A DNA stretch of 64,000 nucleotides from Hypericum androsaemum (taxonomy: Eukaryota > Streptophyta > Magnoliopsida > Malpighiales > Hypericaceae), in assembly GCA_963995505.1 (NCBI GenBank), contig OZ023197.1, forward strand, positions 4,434,121-4,498,120, given 5' to 3'. The stretch's first letter is position 1. Every line of letters starts with the position of its first letter. This document shows positions 58,261 through 64,000 of this stretch, one piece after another. Under the pieces are notes generated by a model. That model ran no database searches. It was not told the DNA's origin and worked only from the letters and a program-made list of their open reading frames with translations. The translations under genes were made by a program, and so were the position numbers.

Positions 58261-61200
58261 GAAAATTTCTAGTTGTGGGCTTCCCTGCAAATACATTATT
58301 TGATTCTGGAGCAACCCATTCTTTCATTGCCGAACATTTTGTGAGGAGACATAAATTGTCGAGGATTAGAATTGGGGAAGAGATGGCAGTTATAACCCCA
58401 CTGGGAAATACCATTATGGTAGACCAGAGTTGTGACTGCAAAATTCTCATAGACGGCCAGCAACTCAAGGGACAGTTCCAAATCATGGGGATGATAGGTT
58501 TCGATGTCATCCTAGGAATGGATTGGCTAGCAGGACAGCATGCCTGTATTGATTGCATGTGTAAATCAGTTATTTTTCGGCCACCAGGAAAGAAAGAATT
58601 TAGGTATGCGGGCGACAGTGTCAAAAATCCTGTGTCGTTAATTTCGGCGGTAGAAGCAAAGAGACTGGTACAAAGTGGTGCGGTAGGTTACTTGGCATCT
58701 ACGACAGACACTCGGAGCGAGGTTTCATTAGACCACATCGCTATCGTTAGAGACTTCTCAGATGTATTTCCAGAGGAGATTCAAGGGATACCACCAAATC
58801 GCGAAGTGGAATTCCAGATTGAACTGATTCCTGGGGCAAGACCGGTATCCAAGGCGCCCTATCGCATGGCCCCAGTGGAACTGAAAGAGCTAAAAATACA
58901 GCTGGTGGATTTGCTAGAAAAGGGCTTCATTAGACCAAGTGTTTTGCCATAGGGAGCACCGGTGTTATTTGTGAAGAAGAAGGATGGCTCCATGAGGATG
59001 TGTGTGGATTATCGAGAGTTAAACAAGCTCACTATCAAGAATAAATACCCCCTACCCAGAATTGAAGACTTGTTTGATCAATTGAAGGGAGCACAAGTGT
59101 TCTCCAAAATAGACCTGCGCTCGGGCTATCATCAACTAAAGATTAGGGATGGAGATGTGCATTTGACAGCATTTTGCACTAGATATGGACATTACGAGTT
59201 CCTGGTGATGCCCTTTGGATTGACGAATGCACCGGCGATATTCATGGATTTGTTAAATCGGAATTTTCGACCGTACTTGGATAAATGTGTGGTGGTATTT
59301 ATTGATGACATCCCAGTGTATTCACCAAGTAAGGAGGAGCATGAGGAGCACTTAAGGATGGTCCTACAAATATTACGGAAGGAACAATTATACGCCAAAT
59401 TGAAGAAGTGTGAATTCTAGCTCGAAAAAGTTGCCTTCCTTGGACACGTTATATCTAAGGAAGGAGTATCAGTAGACCCCAGCAAGATTGAGACGGTTGT
59501 AGGATGGCAGGCACCAAGTACCGTGTCAGAAGTGCGCAGTTTCTTAGGTTTGGCAGGCTATTACCGACGCTTTGTGGAAGGGTTCTCCAGGATAGCCATG
59601 CCATTAACCCGGTTAACCCAAAAGGGAGTAAAGTTTACATGGAGCGAGGAGTGCAAGCAAAGCTTTCAGGAACTGAAGAAGAGATTGGTAACAGCCCCCA
59701 TACTGGCACAGCCCAGCGAAGGGAATGATTATGTTGTCTACAGTGATGCATCAAGAAATGGATTGGGTTGCGTACTTATGCAAGAGGATAAAGTGATCGC
59801 TTATGAATCAAGACAACTTAAGCCTTACGAAAGAAACTACCCTACTCATGACCTAGAGCTAGCAGCAGTGGTTCACGCGCTAAAGGTATGGAGACATTAT
59901 CTATTTGGGGTTCGCTGTGAGATGTACACGGATCACAAAAGCCTCAAATATATCTTCACACAGAAGGAGCTGAATATGAGGCAACGAAGGTGGCTAGAAT
60001 TGATTAAAGATTATGATATTGGGATTCACTACCACCCAGGAAAGGCTAATGTGGTAGCGGACGCTCTAAGCAGGAAAGACCAAGTTGGGAACGGGCTTAT
60101 AACACAAGAAGGACTGATATGACAGTTGAAAAGTCTGGGGCTAGAGGACTCTAAATACTCGGTCGACTTAGTGGCAAGCATGGAGCTAGAGCCTACATTG
60201 CAAACCCAATTAGGTAAGGGACAACGCAATGATACAACCCTCATAGCTCTCAGACGGCAAGTTGAACAAGGGGAGCTAGCAGATTTTCACATTGAGGCTG
60301 ATGACTACCTATACTACCAGAACAGAATATGTGTGCCAGCAGCCAAGGAACTAAAGAATAAAGTACTAGAAGAGGCACATTCTGCCCGCTATGCAGGACA
60401 TCCGGGAGGGACCAAAATGTATCAGGATCTTAAACTTGATTTTTGGTGGTCTGGCATGAAGAAAGAGATAGCCGACTTTGTAGCCAGCTGTATGGTATGT
60501 CAACTGGTTAAGGCAGAACACCAGAGACCAGCCGGCCCCCTACAGCCATTAAATATTCCTGAGTGGAAGTGGGAGAAGATTACAATGGATTTTGTGACGG
60601 GACTTCCGAGGAACCTTCAAGGTAAAGATGCAGTATGGGTAGTAGTAGACCGCCTCACCAAGACAGCTCACTTCTTAGCATATAAGACAGGTATGTCTAT
60701 CGAGCAAATGGCAGAACTGTACATAAGGGAGATAGTGAGGCTGCATGGAGTTCCGGTGAGCATCACTTCAGATAGAGACACCAGATTTTTGTCCAAGTTT
60801 TGGAGCAGCATACAGAAGTCATTGGGGACAAAATTATAATTCAGCACAGCATTCCACCCGCAGACAGATGGACAATCTGAACGGACCATATAGACTCTAG
60901 AAGATTTGCTGAGGGCTTGTGTGTTAGATTTTGGAGTGAACTGGGAGGGACATCTGCCATTAGTAGAATTTGCCTATAATAATAGCTTTCAGGCGAGTAT
61001 AGGAATGGCTCCATACGAGGCGATGTACGACAGGAAGTGCAGGTCGCCCATCAGCTGGAATGAGATAGGAGAGAAAAAAATTCTTGGACCGGATATGTTC
61101 AGGGAGTTGACTGAAAAGGTACCAATAATACGAAGTCGAATCCAAGCGGTGCAGGATCGACAGAAAAAGTTTGCAGACCAGCATCGGAGGGAAGTAGAAT

Positions 61201-61691
61201 TTGAAGTCGGAGATCACGTGTTCTTGAAGGTATCACCTACCAAGGGAATTCGAAGGTTTGGAGTTAAGGGGAAATTGAGTCTGCGACATATTGGACCATT
61301 TGATGTGATCCAACGGATAGGGGAGTTAGCTTACCGGTTGGCCTTACCTCCGAGCTTAGCTGGAGTACATGATGTATTCCATGTGTTTATGTTACGGAAA
61401 TATATCCCAAGAGAAGGACAAGTATTGCAAGATGTTCCAACGGAGATCCGTCCGGACGTAAGCTATGAGGAGGTACCTCTGAGAATTGTTGATACTAAAC
61501 TTCAACAGCTTCGCAAGAGGACGATTGAATATGTCAAAGTGCAATGGAGTAATCACACAGAGAGGGAAGCCACCTGGGAGTTGAGCTCGGAAATGAAGGA
61601 GAAGTACCCTCACCTCTTCGAAGACACACGTAAGTTCACAAGTAAGTTTGAGGACAAACTTAATTTTAAGGGGGAAGAATGTAAGAATTGA
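58261..61691 (+). pseudogene. Chromovirus pol: protease, reverse transcriptase, RNase H, integrase, chromodomain-like tail
   Basis: Single-frame polyprotein apart from stops. Protease: LFDSGATHSFIAEHF, IGFDVILGMDWLA. Reverse transcriptase: [35 protein letters not shown] and catalytic [11 protein letters not shown] (usual FIDDILVYS). RNase [43 protein letters not shown] and [14 protein letters not shown]. Integrase: HHCC finger HPGGTKMYQDLK to CMVCQ, DFVTGLP, ITSDRDTRF and QTDGQSERTI (D, D, E). Tail: YVKVQWSNHTEREATWE. Stops: TAG 58950-58952 and TAG 59418-59420 (both at conserved Trp), TGA 60120-60122, TAA 60837-60839 and TAG 60891-60893. Ends at TGA 61689-61691. Confidence 0.93.
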
Positions 61692-62933
61692 GAAACTAAA
61701 GTGATAATCTCCTAAAGTTTAAAGGGAGCAAAACATAATTTTCCACAAACCCTAGCTGTGTTAGGGTTTTTAGCCCGAAAACTATGTTAAATAGGCCCCT
61801 AGGCCATCCATTTTACCACAGAAATAATAGCCACGAAATTCTTCTCTCTGTAAAGGCAAGGAGCAAAATCCGACTCGGGAGGAGGGGCTAGGAGAGGACG
61901 AGATCTTCTGAGAATCGTCCGTACGAGAGGGGTAAGCTCTTGACCTTATTTTCTTCTTGGAATAGAGTAACTTCTGCCCCAGGTCACGTGTTCTGTCTTC
62001 CAAAAAGGTGAAGAGGACGGACTTACTGAGTCTCGGGAGGATCGTGGGAGGGTTAAGAATCTAGGAGCAATGTCAGGTAAGTGGAAATCTTAGATCGAAG
62101 ATTTTATGATTCTGAACACATATGGCTCAAATTTAGGTTTCTGATTTAATCTGATATTCTGATCTCAGTTCGGATCTGATTTTTGTGATGCATGGGGAAA
62201 CCGATTTGATTTTATTTTGTGTACGAATTTGATAAGTTGATTCTGTATACGCTTATGGATCTGACCTCGTTTCTGTTTATTTATGAAATTGATGCTGTTC
62301 GGATTTGAGTATAAGTTTCGATGTGAATATGTGAGTATACTGGTCATGTTCTGTTCAGTCATGCGGGATTATTTCTGTACCTTTTGGGCCCTATAGTTCG
62401 TACGCATCGCTTTAAAGGGGTACCGGGTAACCCTAGGTGCGTGTGATCAAATGGATAGGGATTGCAGAAATTATCTGGGCTCGTGGGGATACCCTTCTGT
62501 CTTTTGGGCCCGTAACGCGGGAACGGAGGGGTACTTTTTGGGCCCCCGAGAATCCTGTCATGAATATGTTCGGCTCCGGAGTCTATGGGTGTTAGTCGGT
62601 TAAGGGATCTTCTGTGAATATATTTAATCTTGTTGTGAATATATTTGTGCTTGTTCCACTTACTGAGTTAATCAACTCACGTTAGTCGTATGTGTTTCAG
62701 ATGGTTCAGCTAAGGTTCGGGATCGGGAGTAGAGGGTTCAGCTTGCATGCATCATCACTGTTTTCTTGAAAAATAAGGGCGGTTGATTCTCCGACCGCGC
62801 GTATTTGGATTTGATGACAATTATCCGTTTTCCCATTTACTAAAGAGTTGGATTTTTATTTGTAATAAAGCCTGATGCCTAGCGGGGTGTTTAAATCCTC
62901 GGGCACTGTCACTTCTATTTTCTGGTCGTGACA
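61680..62933 (+). repeat. Chromovirus 3' LTR
   Basis: TGTAAGAATTGAGAAAC to TCTGGTCGTGACA, 1,254 bp, preceded by the purine tract GGGGGAAGAA. Overlaps the last codons of pol. It is the inverted twin of 52956-54209. Confidence 0.95.
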
Positions 62934-62992
62934 TTTTGTCCATTAGGACTTCCGGTTAGGAATAACCTCTTGTTTTGAAAGTCCTCCGAGCC

Positions 62993-63450
62993 CAAATGAT
63001 TTAATCGACTCAATAATTAATAAGTTGACTAAATACAAATTCGTAAAGAACATAACGTTCCATGCATGTTCTAAAATTATTCAATTAGACTAATGATAAA
63101 TTGAGATAGCTTGTAATTTTGTTAAATATAAACAAGCCAATCAAGTACATATGGTGATTTGTTAAAGTTTCATACAATGAGCCTTCTTCATATTGCCTTG
63201 CCTTTCTTCTTTAAGAATTCTCATCAATTTTATGCATGTAGTTTTTTACAAATTTTATATTTTCATAATTATGTACTAAAACCAAATCCTTGTTAAAAGA
63301 GATTCAACTAATTTTGGACTCGCACAATTTTTGACCTCTTGTTATGACCCAAGGACTCTAGAATATATTTATTCATTATGTTTGGTCTCTTGTTTTGTCC
63401 TTTCGTACTTCCGGTTAGGAATAACCTCTTGTTTTGAAAGCCCTTCCAGC
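62993..63450. repeat. Second, uninterrupted copy of the ~450-bp tandem duplication
   Basis: Aligns with 52187-52571 plus 62934-62992. Relative to copy 1 it carries ~45 extra bases (TTTTATATTTTCATAATTAT..) near 63256-63300 and lacks ~30 bases. It preserves the pre-insertion junction ATTATGTTTGGTCTCTTG followed by TTTTGTCC. Confidence 0.85.
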
Positions 63451-64000
63451 CCTACCACCTCTGCAAATCATGTAACAAGTACTGAACCGTCGACAGCCGC
63501 TTTAGCCGTCAGATCCCCGTCATCGTCCACCGGCGCTCCTTTAGGCTCTTATCCAGGCATTAGAAGGCTGCAGTGGCCACCAACGAAACAACAAATGAGG
63601 AGGGGTTGGAGTACGGTAAGAGCCTCGATGGATGAGAAGCCGCGGTCAGTGGTCGGAGAAAGCGCAGTCACGCTGGAGCCAGTCTGACATCGACGTGAAA
63701 AGGGTTGTCTTCGACGAGAGCAGGAATGTCGTCTAGCTATTTGAGTGCGAGGAAACAGACCCTTAAGCTGCCCCATTTTTTGTGGTGGAATGAATGTACA
63801 TGGAGACACTAATGCATTTTTGCTAGACATGCATGTTTCTGATATGGTTGATTTTCTATTAAGGTGTGTAGCTTTTCCATGTGAAGAATGAGAATTTAGG
63901 ATTCGACATTGCAATTTTGGTTCTAAAAAAAGTCAACTAATTTGAAATAAAAGTAGGGTAAAAATTTTAGTTAATAGAAAGAAATATCTAAATATTTCTA
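63451..64000. other. Right edge, no gene recognised
   Basis: A moderately GC-rich part (63480-63720) is open on both strands for about 110 codons, but the sequence is serine- and arginine-rich without domain signatures. It may be part of a gene continuing beyond the repeat or a captured fragment; I cannot tell. Confidence 0.3.

Larger units (their letters stand above)
54465..62933 (+). mobile_element. Tekay-type chromovirus (Ty3-gypsy), complete pol, mutated
   Basis: Primer-binding site TGGTATCAGAGC (54468-54479), leader with an 18-G run (54634-54651), gag (55211 on, split by a solo LTR), protease, reverse transcriptase, RNase H, integrase and a chromodomain-like tail, purine tract TTAAGGGGGAAGAA, and 3' LTR (61680-62933). 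The matching 5' LTR is the inverted one at 52956-54209, displaced by an inversion. Domain order and the C-terminal KVQWSNHTEREATWE are typical of the Tekay/Del chromoviruses. Confidence 0.9.

Noticed and set aside
1..64000. tRNA genes and organelle-derived insertions
   Set aside because: I saw no cloverleaf-type sequence or recognisable plastid or mitochondrial genes, though a covariance-model search was not possible.

Overview
The window reads as nuclear DNA from a flowering plant. It has spliced genes with short plant-type introns, a telo-box ribosomal-protein promoter and many classes of plant transposon. The very GC-rich first exon of the ABC transporter gene, against AT-rich surroundings, hints at a monocot or early-diverging angiosperm, but I cannot name the species. 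Three host genes are visible. A cytosolic ribosomal protein L23a gene (minus strand) is cut by the left edge. A PsbP-domain (PPD1-like) chloroplast protein gene (minus strand, about 7.1-9.5 kb) has a hAT element in one intron and looks partly decayed. A complete 11-exon full-size ABCB transporter of the ABCB6/ABCB20 type (27.7-34.7 kb, plus strand) is the only clearly intact large gene.

Everything else is accessory DNA. From 1 to 7 kb there are two Mutator-like elements with long inverted repeats, one carrying GC-rich captured gene pieces, plus minisatellites. From 9.8 to 18.8 kb lies a 9-kb Mutator-like element that encodes a MuDR-type transposase, a plant-mobile-domain (PMD) protein, and a third gene resembling the plant HROB-type OB-fold recombination protein. 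All three genes carry nonsense or frameshift lesions. From 19.5 to 26.3 kb there is a hAT MITE, a LINE RNase H remnant and a 3'-truncated Copia element whose putative LTR holds a striking 101-nt hairpin.

Downstream of the ABCB gene, 35.7-43.0 kb is a gypsy-type element reduced to gag and protease between LTRs (TR-GAG-like). Next, 43.6-46.5 kb is a Pack-MULE that captured part of the diphthamide-synthesis gene DPH1 and was then hit by an internally deleted Copia derivative. From 47.6 to 49.9 kb is a duplicated tandem array of ~100-bp monomers, one interrupted by a MULE-MITE with a perfect 9-bp target duplication.

From 52.6 to 62.9 kb a Tekay-type chromovirus with a complete but mutated gag-pol sits beside a Cassandra TRIM whose LTRs contain 5S-rRNA-like sequence. 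The order and orientation of the LTRs are explained by one inversion through the two elements' identical primer-binding sites. A solo LTR interrupts the chromovirus gag.

Across all these elements most in-frame stops sit at TGG, CGA or CAR codon positions, the pattern left by deamination of methylated cytosine in silenced DNA. All identifications come from reading translations and motifs by eye; no database search was possible.
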